Both the position numbers and the translations under genes were made by a program. The notes under the pieces are model-generated. The model saw only the letters and a program-made list of their open reading frames with translations. It ran no database searches and was not told the DNA's origin. Source: Ctenosaura bakeri (lineage: Eukaryota > Chordata > Lepidosauria > Squamata > Iguanidae). Taken from it: a stretch of DNA of 64,000 bases. The stretch spans positions 62,001-126,000 of the forward strand of contig CAOLHI010003121.1 in the NCBI GenBank assembly GCA_948474755.1, given 5' to 3'. Below are positions 11,811 to 22,349 of this stretch, piece after piece; positions within the stretch are counted from its first letter, which is position 1; each line of letters starts with the position of its first letter.

Positions 11811-13138
11811 TAATAAATAATAGAGGGAGCATGGTGATAGCAAATTATCAAATCTTAGCAAATGGCTGGGTCTGACATTTTTCTTGCACATTACGCTGCT
11901 GCTATACGGAATATTTCTTCATATGCAAATATTCAATGATTTCATACAATACCCCAATGCTTTTTCTAGTAGATGCTGCATGTATGGCACCATGATGATG
12001 AAGCCATCAGTCCACTCAGCAAATTTTCCTGAAGGTGAGTGTGCGGAGTCAGAAAGCAATAAGGTAAGATAAAATATATAAAAAGTTGCCTGATCTGTCT
12101 TACTGTAAAGTGACACTTCAGTATTTCTGGTCTGGCTAGATACACGATAGAACAGAACGAGCAAGGGAGAAAAAAGCTTACACCCTAAATACTCCTTTGT
12201 AGACTTGTTTCAGAAGCCAGATGTTCTAAGTGCCTTCCAGATAAGCATCAACAGTTTCAGTACTCACTGAAACTAAGATGCTTCTTTCACACTTGGGTGT
12301 GCCAGACTCTATTATGGGCATGAGGCTCTCATTAGTTTAACCAGTGAAATCATTTGTTGTGATTTCACTTTCCAAAAAATGCAGGCAAACAGGAGACTAT
12401 TGGAGTGCTTGGTACACCTAAACTGAAATGTAAGGCAGTGATTCATTGGGCATGCAGCTACTAATAGCCACTGAGGCTATTACCTGTAGTACCGGAGGCA
12501 ACTTCTCAATACCAGCTGTTGACGGATATGAGTGGGACGATGTTATTGCACTCATGTTCTGCTTGTTGTTTTCTTATTTGGTTGGCCACCGTGGGAACAG
12601 AACACTGAACTACATAGGCCTTCACTCTGATTCATCATAGCTTCTCTTATGTTCTAAAAACCCTGGTGTATCAAAGTCTTATTTTCTGCACTTTTCATCA
12701 CTTTTTATGTTCAGTCTAGGGATATTTTCCCTTGTGCTGTGATTTTATTTGGGGTTAATGAAATCAGTCTGGTTATTGATGACAGCACTGTTCTCTCTTC
12801 TACCCTCAGGGCAGGAGGTTCTTAAATAGCCACCCTGTGGTGATATGAAAAGAAAGAGCCCTTTCAGCTAGAACGACCAGGAGACAGGTGGGAGGTAGCC
12901 ATCACCTGGGATACTATCATACTATCATATCACTGTCATAGCTCCATCCTATGGAATACTGGTATTTGCAGTTTAAGCAGAGGTATTCAGAATTCTCTGC
13001 CAGAGAGCTCTGATGCCTGACTAGTTTACCATTCCTGCAATTCTTCAGGATGCAACCATGGCAATAAAAGTAGAATCATAACTATTTGTTGTGGAAGTGC
13101 CCCCGGCTGTTCTATCTTCCTCTTCATTCCATCAGGGC

Positions 13139-13141
<3 letters not shown>

Positions 13142-13178
<37 letters not shown>
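13142..13178. repeat. (TA)n microsatellite
   Basis: About 18 uninterrupted TA units. Long perfect AT tracts like this are prone to length change and to assembly error. Confidence 0.95.
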
Positions 13179-13180
<2 letters not shown>

Positions 13181-13497
13181 GCTCCAAAAAGAACGTGTCA
13201 AATATTAAATTCTTTTAACTATTAGAGATGCAATTCTTTACAAATTTTCTTCTTGAAGCAAGCAACAAATAATTTTCTCAATTTTCTTCCCACTGTGAGA
13301 AAGCTTTTAAAAAACTGTGCAATTTGGAAAACTATTCAGTCTGGGACTCATTCTGTATAAAATTTGCATAGAAATTTTTTTTCTTTGCGGAAAGCAGCAT
13401 TTTCTGTGCAGAAAAATAACATCTCTGCATAGAAATACTGGGTGGAATTCACTTGAGCAATTATGAATGGGTAGCCTGGCGTTACACATTTGTAATT

Positions 13498-13699
13498 GGG
13501 TCTTTTCGTACTACATTGCTCTAGTGCTATTATTCTACTTTCAGGATCCTGTGGAATTCTGGGGTTTGTAGTTTACTGAGGCCAAAGAGCTCTCTGGCTG
13601 AGAATTCTAAATTCCCCTCCCTAAATTGCAAAACCTAAGATTCCATAAGATGTTGAAAGTGGAATAATAGCACTATAACAGTATAGGGCAGAAAGGCCC
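13498..13699. mobile_element. Palindromic MITE, copy a
   Basis: A 202-base element whose two halves are near-complementary: 'tagtgctattattctacttt' on the left pairs with the reverse of 'gtggaataatagcactata' on the right. The ends read GGGTCTTTTCG and, reversed, GGGCCTTTCTGCC. The flanks are ATT on both sides (13,495-13,497 and 13,700-13,702). Sister copies are at 20,012-20,198, 22,211-22,346 and 62,114-62,311. A 3-base duplication and GGCC-type ends suggest the same Harbinger-like machinery as the longer family at 9,974 and 14,021. Confidence 0.75.
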
Positions 13700-13769
13700 A
13701 TTGTTTGATACTCACAATTACTCTGTATCATCTAGTTCAGAGGATATGTAGAAACTGTGCAAGTTCCCC

Positions 13770-13990
13770 AAGCCCCTGTTCCGGGGCACCAGCTGCTATG
13801 ATTGACAGGGGTCTAATATGCTCACACCTCTTGTGGGAGCAATCTCTGGTATGAGGATGAATTGTGGCAGGGACCCCACTCTGCCTGTCTCAGTGGAGAT
13901 CACTTATTGGAGACAGGTGGAGCAAGGGAATGGACCCTCATTGATTGTAGCTGCTGCTGCCCAGTAAATCAGGATTGTGAGGTCAGGCCA
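13770..13990 (+). repeat. Unclassified dispersed repeat (copy at 25,795)
   Basis: It shares ordered blocks with 25,795-26,012: 'gctgctatgattgacagggg' against 'gctgctgtgattgatggtg', 'ggatgaattgtggcaggga' against 'ggaggaattgtgacgggaa', and 'gagatcacttattggaga' against 'gagatcatttatgaga'. No TIR, LTR or coding motif was recognised. It ends next to the hAT-type element at 14,006. Confidence 0.45.
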
Positions 13991-14005
13991 GGAATAACTG
14001 TGTAG

Positions 14006-15269
14006 CAGTGATGTATTTAAGGCCATTTCTGCACAAGGTGAGGGAATCGCTCCGTGCCGGTACGTACCAGATCTTTCTGGGCACGTACCAACACGGACTG
14101 TTCCTTAAGCCCTTTCACAGGGCTCCTCATCTTGTCCACGGTGAATCGGAGCAGTGCGAGGTCTTAGATCCACACTGCTCCGGCTTCCAAAATGGCGGCT
14201 TCTGGTTGTTCGTGGGTCCCAACCAACCATGAAGCTCGCCATGCCTAAATCCCGCCTTCCGCAGATCGCAGGCTCACATTGGTGCGAGCCTGTGAATCTG
14301 CACGAGGGAGCAGGTACAAAATGGCATGCTCGGGAAAAATGAAAAACCTCTTTTTTTCTGGTCTTAAAAAGCACGCTGGAGGACCAACTGGGGGCGTTTT
14401 GGAGTGGACTGAGGTGCGGATCTCCAGTAAGTAGTCTCGACCTAGTCTGCTCTAAGGTGCAGAAGACCTCCACGAGAGGACGCACTGCGCCGTTTTAAGT
14501 CCCTTGTGCGGAAATGGCCTAAGTCTTTTACTCCGAGTCTCAAGTCAAGTCTCAAGTCTCTACCTTCAAGTCTCAAGTCACTTCTCAAGTACTTGAAGAT
14601 ACTTTCAAATCAAGTTGCAAGTCTGGAAGCCAACTTTATACCCCAACCAAAATTCCAGAATTATTGGATAGAGTGAAATAAATTCAGTTTTAACAATTTA
14701 AGCAGAGTCGGCTCTCCACATTTGCAGTTTTGCCATCTGCAGCTTCAGAAGTGGGGAATAGGATCCTATCTTACTCTCCATTACTGAAGATTCAAAAGCC
14801 TTAGAAGGAAGGATCCTTATTCCTCAAGTCTGTTGCCGAACACATTTACTGTTCCTCTCTGAGAAATGCACCCTGCATTCTGGGGGTGAGTCTTGTCTTT
14901 TGCTCTTAGGAAATGTTTTGAAGGCTCCTCCAATATGCAGCAGGAAAAGGCTGCTGAGCAGACCTCAAGCCTGCCTCAAACCCATTGCCTAACCCATTTG
15001 CTGTTCTCCTCTGAGAAATGCGCCCACACTTTGGGCTTGTCATGTGACTAGTAGGCAAAAAGAGATAGAGGCATTGTTCAAAGTCATAAAGATTATGAAG
15101 GATTATGTTACTGAATGAAGGACATCAAGTCAGTCATTAAAAATATACAGGTCTCGAGTTGAGTCGAGTCAGTGCATCATTTATGGCCGAGTCAAGTCCG
15201 AAGTCGAGTCACTGAAGCAACTTAAGTCCAACTCGAGTCCAAGTCTATCGACTCGAGTCTACATCACTG
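14006..15269. mobile_element. hAT-type nonautonomous element with GAGTC-rich ends
   Basis: The element starts CAGTGATGTA and ends TACATCACTG, a perfect 10-base terminal inverted repeat. It is flanked by a perfect 8-base duplication, CTGTGTAG (13,998-14,005 and 15,270-15,277). CAGTG-type ends with an 8-base duplication are the hAT pattern. Both subterminal regions are made of loose GAGTC/AAGTC units (14,523-14,620 and 15,150-15,258) in opposite orientation, the kind of repeated site that hAT transposases can bind. The middle (14,640-15,140) has no long open frame. The Harbinger copy at 14,021-14,519 sits 12 bases after the left end, splitting the left subterminal array. The original element would be about 760 bases. 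Confidence 0.85.
14021..14519 (-). mobile_element. Harbinger-type nonautonomous transposon, copy 2 (nested)
   Basis: A 499-base element with ends GGCCATTTCTGCAC and, reverse complemented, GGCCATTTCCGCAC, flanked by TAA (14,018-14,020 and 14,520-14,522). It is in opposite orientation to copy 1 and shares blocks such as 'ggagcagtgcg', 'ccaaaatggcggcttctgg', 'aaaaacctcttttt', 'gagtggactgaggtgcgga' and 'ggtgcagaagacctcc'. It lies wholly inside the hAT-type element, so it arrived later. No transposase is encoded. Confidence 0.85.
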
Positions 15270-15277
15270 CTGTGTAG

Positions 15278-18200
15278 TTGTGTAACTACAATGATTACAC
15301 ATTCAAAAGTGACTAGGTGGATTCCACACAGTATTTTCTGTGTAGAAAATACTCCCCCTGCAGGAAATCCTATTTTCTCCACAAAACAACCACATATGAT
15401 TTTTTTTCTCACAAAATAAGTTCTAATCTGTGAAGATTCTTGACAGATCATTGTCTGTCTATCCTTGAGAAAATACATTTCCTACCATTTTTCAAATATT
15501 TTATCCATCCCTATTGAATACTTAATGTGATTTTAGTTATTAACAGATGCCAACATGACAGAGCTTGGAACAGAATTTTTAAAAAGTAAATTAGTTGCTT
15601 TCAATGTTCCAAAGCTCTCATAATAGTTATAATTGCAACTTTAAAATAGTCACTCTTTCCTTGCTTTTCTAAAGTAACCAAACTAATTACCTTTGTTTAA
15701 AAATATGAATACTACAAGCCACCGGCCTGTGATACAAAACACACTGACTTCCTATCTACTTAATTATTACCACAACATCCAAAACAGAACACAAGCCAAT
15801 ATTTGAACTATACAACATCCATCCTCTACCATTTAGCAAGCCCACATCCCCATAATTACAAAGTCACTAAAAGTTACAGTTAGTGCAAACATAATTACAT
15901 CCTTCATTAAATTGCAATCATAATGTGATGCAGTTATATCTTTGTTACAGGAAGAGGAATTCATTACGATCTTTTGACTATAGTACTGGTGGAAACAACA
16001 TTCACCATTTTTTCCAGAATGTTGTACAATTTTCACTCAGCATTCACATATCCTGTAATGTTTCAGAGGATTATTCTTTGCAGAAACACATTGTTCTAGT
16101 CTAAAAAACAAAACAAAATAAAATACTCCGTATGTGTTTCTGGAAACAGTGGAGGGTGTTTTTTTTTTGTGTGAAAGTATTTTTTTCTGTGAAAAACATT
16201 TTTCACTCAAAAAAGTTTGGCAAAGATTCTGCATCAGACATACAGTCATTATGTTATGCCTAGAATCTGACTCCCCCCCCCCCAAACACCACAAAAAAAG
16301 CATAGCTTAAAATCCAGGCAGCTGCATAGAGCGATAGAATTCTAGGGTGCTGTTGAATGGGACACTGAAGGATGATGTATCCAGTCTCTCACACCAGTAA
16401 GCAGTGGTCTGACAAACAAAAGCAAGGTTCCTGTTGCAATGCCTCATTGCATTGCTTCTCACTTCTCATTTGGAGGGAACTGGGCACATCACCTTTCACT
16501 ATCTCCCTTGCCAGACACCACCACAATTCTATCCTTCAATTCACTTGCCTTAATTTTAAGGTAGTTTTTTTTGGGGGGGGGCATTTACAACACGTGTCAT
16601 AATCATAAATGTGAATACTAAACAATTACAAGGTTGTAAGTCTAGCTTACGACATCATAATTGCTCAACAGGATGCCACCCTTATGTGTGCAAAGCAGCT
16701 TCAACACATTAGTGCAAAAATCATGAGTTTTGCACGAAGCCACCAATCTGAAAAATGATCACATATGTTTCTGTAAACTCCTTTTTCTCCATGTGTTTTT
16801 TTTCCAACCTCACACCAATTTTTATGCAAAAACCCTAGGGGTATTTCTGCATAGACTCTTTTCCTTGAAACACTTCAAGACACACAAATGCTGGTAGAAG
16901 ACAGCACAGAAATATGTGTTTCCTCCTTCAGTGAGGAGAGAACTGCAAAAATTATTCTCCCTTACATGTGAGGATGAAATACGCAAAGATTTAAATCCCT
17001 AAGCTATAATGACACTTACATAGACAATGGATATTGTATACTGAACTTTAACCAAATATTCAGCATCTCAGAGTACAGAGAGGGATTCTAAGAAAGACTT
17101 GAAGGGAAAATTTGTTTCAGCCCTTGTCCAGATGTCATCAGCACTCTGAAGTGAACTTATTAAGATAGATACTTGCCTCTGTAAAGGTCTAAAGAAAAGC
17201 TTAGAACTAGAGAAAGGTCAGTGCTGGCTGAAAGTATACAGAAAAAGAATGCCTTTATTTCTTTAACACACAGGAGATACATGCAATAATGCCACTCAGC
17301 CAACAGGCTCTGTCATAAACTATTAATATTACACAGCCTTGCTAGAAATCAGAACTTGATCAAAATTCTCCTATGTGAACACTATTAAAAATAACTTGAT
17401 GCATCTCAGCATTGTCTTTTAAAAGAAATCTGGGTTGCATGCCAAAATAATGCATCAAGAAGAAATCTAGATTGCTTCCCAAATAACACAAGCATAACTG
17501 AAATGCTCTTTGAAAGAAAAAAGGCAGATAAATCACTGAGCACAAATCACTTTGTTGAGAAAACTCAATGGCACATGCTTAAAATTGGTTGGTTCAGTCC
17601 TTCCTAGACCTAGCTAGTTCAGATGGCAGATGAAAACTTTCATGTTTGAATACTTTCTCATGTCGATAATTCCCTGTCTAAAGAAAGCAAGCATGTTAGG
17701 GAGCCTAGTCTGCACCTCTTCCTCATATGTTCTTTTTATAGGAAGGTATTTTGATTAGGGCTTGCTGGAGACATTTTTGGTGCATTCGTAGGAATGTGAG
17801 CAGACAGCACTTCCTTAGATGCATTGTGGGATGAGAGGGAGAAGGATTGTGGTCACCATTTAAAGAAACAGGGCACATTTAAAACTAAGGAGAGATCTCA
17901 GATTGTGATGTAGTTTATGAGTCCTACAAATGCATACCCACCCAATAAAGTAATCAGACTTTTCTTCCTTCCCTTGAAATTAATCTTTCACATGTCAATG
18001 TTATTTTGGCCTTGCGGAGGCAATTCGTCCTACACCGCCCGAGCAACGCGAGTGGCGGGGGGACGGCATTTGCCGCCCTCCCGCGAGAAGAGATCGCGCT
18101 GCTGGGGCCGACGGGAGGAGGTGGGGGCTGAGCTTAGTATTTAGGGCTGCCCCACCTCTCTCTGGCCTCTCTTTGGATTCAGGCGGTTCAGTTACAGATT

Positions 18201-20011
18201 GGTTGAGCTGCTGTGATGGCATGAAATCCTCCTTAAGTAGGTGAGAGATCATGTATTGAAGAGGCCAGGTGGCTGAAGGAAATGGCTAAATGACAGAGGA
18301 ATCAGTGAATCATGGATTACAAAGACATTAGGTACACATTAGGCAATGGTCTGAGAGAGAGGCATCAAAAGGAAGAACTGGTGTTGAAGACGGAGAATTT
18401 AATAAAAGGAGAGGGAAGGTAAGACATGGGGGTGAGAGAGGCGGTTCAGGAGAAATCTCAAAATTTAATACATTCAGGAAGGGGTACAGGATGAAGAGTG
18501 GAAGAGACAATAGTTCAAGAAATAGTAGCCGAGGGACAAGATGGCTAAAGGATGTGGGATAAAGTGGGCCAACAGCAGAAAAGCAAGGATTTATCTATTT
18601 TTTCAAAGTTTGGATGCAAAACTGTAGTTTTGACTACTGTAGTTGAGGAGTAACTGGTATAGCACTATAATACTCAAGTCTGCTTTCATTTAGCCAAATT
18701 TATCTCAGCACAGCCCAAGCCCAACTTATATCATGTAGCATTTCCTGATGGCATGTTGAATGTAATGACAATATATCATTGGTAGATTTAGAGGTGATGG
18801 TTATAAATACTGTGAGTGGCTGCTTGCATCATCCAATGTCCAGTCTCCAACCTGGCATGTTCACTAGAGACTTTAGGCAAGTTTATGCAAACAGAAGAAC
18901 TGAATGGTGACTTGATAAACTTTTTTCCTGACTATCATTTCAGGCTACATGTGAATTTCCCCATTTGAATACACCTTCACTTTTCTTTCTGTCTTTTAAC
19001 TAAAAAAAAAATGGCATTGAAACTGATAATGATTTATTCAGGAAGGGTTCCCCATCCCATCAGTCTCTTTTGTTAATCATGTAAACTAGCTTGTATTTGG
19101 AGTCTCTAGCTGCATAACTCAAAGAGGCCAAATATTAATGCTATGTAATTTATTCAGTGTAGAATTGAACAATATTATGGAATTTTTGTGCATAGATTTG
19201 AAACTCAGAGAATGGTGTGTGTGCATATGATCATCCATATTGTTTTCTACCAGACAGCTTCTGCAGGATCTAATCATGCATACATTTCTTTTATTTATGT
19301 TCACTCGTTCCATATGAATGGCACCTTATGTCCTGAACTGTAGTCACAGGAATCTCACTGTGCAGAGATGGAATAATTTTAAATGACTAAATGGCCAAAA
19401 CAGCATGCAAATATATAGGCTGGTGTATGAAAAGAGCCATTTTTTAAATGCTCTGTGAATATCACTAGTGCTTTCAACAAAAAAACAAAAATAAAAAAAG
19501 ATGATTTTTACCATATTTCTGCTTTGTCTCTGCAAATCAATTATTGGTCTAAAACAACTGCCCATGTGATGTTGCCTTCTGTCGCCTGCTTTGTATCTAC
19601 ACCCAGCATATACAGTTTCATGCAGGAAAACATCTCAATTAAAGCATTATCCAAACAGTCTGGGCCTAACCATGCATTCCACGCCAGGCACTGGGTGGTT
19701 AACAGCTGCTAGAACCCATTTATGTTATTATTGTCCATATGGTATAGGCATGAAAGAATGACATGTCAGTGATGGAAGAACTTGTAATAGCTGCCTTTTC
19801 TTGCAAACTGCACCAAAGCTGAATGCCCAAGATGGGTGATTATTTAGAATCACGTTAGTGAGGACAAATCTCTTCAGTGAGCTTGGGCTTAATTAATTTC
19901 CAAGTGCATTAATTAAGTAGTTACATGTAATGCTCCATTGTCATTTCAGTACAGGCAGGCATACAGTAGAACAAAAGGCAGAGGATTTAGCCAGAGGCTC
20001 AAATAGATGTA
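15278..20011. other. Intergenic, no gene seen; GC-rich patch at 18.0 kb
   Basis: Mostly AT-rich with T and A runs (16,161-16,170, 16,566-16,579). The only compositional break is 18,010-18,160, listed separately. None of the short open frames shows a recognisable domain or paired splice sites. Confidence 0.5.
18010..18160. other. Short GC-rich, CpG-rich patch of unknown nature
   Basis: About 150 bases with many CpG ('acaccgcccgagcaacgcg', 'ttgccgccctcccgcgag', 'gatcgcgctgctggggccg') inside AT-rich DNA. It could be the 5' end of a retroelement, a fragment of an LTR or a small CpG island. Open frames exist on both strands (17,917-18,144 and 18,001-18,252), but neither shows a known domain. No recognised repeat ends were found. 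Confidence 0.4.
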
Positions 20012-20198
20012 GGGCCTTTCTGCACTAAACTGTTATAGTGCTATTATTCCACTTTCAACATCCTGTGGAATTCTGAAGTTTGTAGTTCTCTGAGCCAAAG
20101 AACTCCTAAATGTTCCTCCCTAAACTACAAATTCCAGAATTCCATAGGATGTTGAAAGTGAAATAACAGCACTATGACAGTGTAGTGTGGAAAAGCCC
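20012..20198. mobile_element. Palindromic MITE, copy b
   Basis: A 187-base element, the best-preserved palindrome of the family. Left-arm pieces 'gttatagtgctattattcca' and 'ctttcaacatcctgtggaat' pair with the right arm. The flanks are GTA on both sides (20,009-20,011 and 20,199-20,201). The ends are GGGCCTTTCTGCAC and, reversed, GGGCTTTTCCACAC. Confidence 0.8.
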
Positions 20199-21299
20199 GT
20201 AGTCAGAGAAAGAACCAGAGACAAGAGCTCAAAGTAGCATAATATAACATAACCACCCAGCTGAATCCTGTAGACTAAGAGCAAACTCTTTGAGTGCCAA
20301 ACCTTATGTAGCCAAAACAGTACCATCCACACTCAAAAGGAAGGTAGCTGATTGGCAGACTTGAGAAAATACAAAGTTTGCAGGGAAGAAGAGGAGGAGG
20401 AGGAAGAAGACAAACAGGTTTGTGTTTGTGCACACACATACCAGTGAAAAAAGAGTGGCCACTGAATGTTGTGTACTTATTGGTCATATGGGGAGGAGTA
20501 GAATGAAATGGGGTGTCCTGGCAGGAGACATGGCTGGCTGGCTGACTGACTAGAAACTTGAGCAGGAGCACTTGACTCAACACAGCAATGTTTTGTTACA
20601 GCCATCACATGTAAAAAGCTGTTAGAATTCTGATAGTAGAATCCAAATGGTCAACACCTTGAGAATTTTATAGACTATGGAACGTGAAGGTAAATTTAGC
20701 AGTCAATACATATACTGTATTCAGCAGAATCACTTAGAACATTTGCTTCGGCAGTGTACTCTTTAATGTAAAGGTTCCCATGCTGGAATGATCTTTTCTC
20801 CCCCACTAATTATATGACATGAAATGAAATCAAATGATCGCTGCTCATAGAAAAGTGAGAACATTTTTAGTATAGATTCCTCTCTCGTGTTGTGGTTGTG
20901 CATGAACAAGGTACCTTTTGTTAGCAAAAAGACATGCAACTTCCCATTCCAGTCTGACATTTGTAATATACTCCAGAAAGAACATAATACGTGATTTTGC
21001 AGCTTGTGTAGCAGACAGTCTGTTACATATTCCACCGAGCAGGTTTTCTGTCATGATGTGTGCCTACTTAGTTTTGTTTTACATATCTTGGACAATTACA
21101 TAAGCTTTCTTATTCACTAAAGATGATATCCAAACACAGAGATCCACATCTTAGTGACTGGTTAGTTTACTTATTACATGAATAAATTTTGCCTTTCTAC
21201 ATAAGGTAGTCTACAGTTTGATTTGTAGTAGATCAAACACAGAAGGGAAAAAAAGACAACGAGTAAAGAAGAAAATAAGCAAATTTGGGTACGTATATA

Positions 21300-21365
21300 C
21301 ATGTGCCTTCATATCACTTGTTGACTTCTGGTAACCCCATGAATTTCATAGGGCTTTCTTAGGCT
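21300..21365 (-). repeat. SINE tail fragment
   Basis: Only the 3' tail shared by the lizard SINEs is present: 'tgtgccttcatatcacttgt', 'gacttctggtaacccc' and 'catagggcttt'. The head is lost, so it cannot be assigned to the tRNA-headed or 5S-headed type. Confidence 0.6.
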
Positions 21366-21703
21366 TTCAGCCTTAAAATTACCTTGCTTAATAGCTGCAA
21401 TGACCAGGTGGCATGGCCTTAGAGAAAGAGAATTGTCAGAAGAATCTAAATGCTAATTGGCTCAGCCAGGTCAATAGAATAGCCAGGTCTTTTTTGTTTT
21501 TGTCACATGTTATTTAATCTTACACATTTGACTTTATTCTGAAGGTTATCTTGTGTTTTTCCTAATCATCTAAATGGGATATCCTTAAAAGCTAAGAATA
21601 TGGCCAACTATCTTCAGGCCTTGTGACAAGAAAGTGTGCTTTGTGTGACTAAGGGCTTCAGTTCCATACCAGACTTTTCCAGAGAGTAACAGGAAATATT
21701 TGA

Positions 21704-21894
21704 GCATAGTGTAGTGGTTTGAGCATTGAACTACAACTCTGGAGACCAGTGTTTGATTCCCTGCTCAGTCATGAAAACCCACTGGGTGACCTTGAGCACA
21801 TCACACACACACTCTCAACCCCAGAAAACCCAGTGGTAGGTTCACCTTAGGTTTGTCGTAAGTCAGAACTGACTTTAAGGCACTCAATGACAAT
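21704..21894 (+). repeat. tRNA-derived SINE (lizard type)
   Basis: A plus-strand copy with head 'agtgtagtggtttgagcatt', B-box area 'gtttgattccctgctca', 'aacccactgggtgaccttga', then 'taagtcagaactgacttta' and the tail 'ggcactcaatgacaata'. It carries a short deletion in the middle relative to the copy at 9,451. Confidence 0.8.
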
Positions 21895-22210
21895 AGGAAA
21901 TATGGTCCTACAATTTGAGCATCAGGAGATAATAATGCCTGGACACAGCTAACAAAGCCTCTGAGAACGGAGCTCCCATCTACAAAGTCTTTTTTACAGG
22001 AGCCCACCTTCTTGTCTTCCATCTAGCTGGAAGTTGTTTTGTTTGCAGCATTGGCATTGGCAGGATGGTGAAGGAGGACTACAGAAAGACAGACTTTCTG
22101 TGTTGGGGTGCAGCAGTGTGTCTGCAGTAAACAGTGCAATGTAGTCTGACCCGAGAAAGAATGGGATTCTACTCTAGATGATCTTACTGTAGCTGTGTGT
22201 GCTTATGTAT

Positions 22211-22346
22211 GGCCATTTCCACACTAGAGTGTTATAGTGCTATTATTCCACTTTCAACCTGGCCCCTCCTGAAACTGCAAACCCTAGGATTCCATAGGAT
22301 ATTGAAAGTGGAGTAATAGTACTATAACACTAGTGCAGAAATGCCC
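22211..22346. mobile_element. Palindromic MITE, copy c, internally deleted
   Basis: A 136-base copy missing about 60 bases of the centre of the palindrome. The ends are GGCCATTTCCACAC and, reversed, GGGCATTTCTGCAC. The flanks are TAT on both sides (22,208-22,210 and 22,347-22,349). Confidence 0.75.
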
Positions 22347-22349
22347 TAT

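Larger units (their letters stand above)
10443..13497. other. Intergenic; SINE fragments and a (TA)n run, no gene seen
   Basis: It contains a truncated lizard SINE (11,267-11,391), a further tRNA-SINE-like copy (11,604-11,810) and a (TA)n microsatellite (13,142-13,178). The other open frames have no conserved features. Around 13,320-13,450 a 'tttctgtgcagaaa'-type palindromic motif appears that also recurs near 15,340 and in weaker forms near 16,070 and 16,850. Confidence 0.5.

Noticed and set aside
14105..14485. 126-codon minus-strand frame
   Set aside because: It is inside the nested MITE and corresponds to the same antisense text as in copy 1, so it is not a gene.
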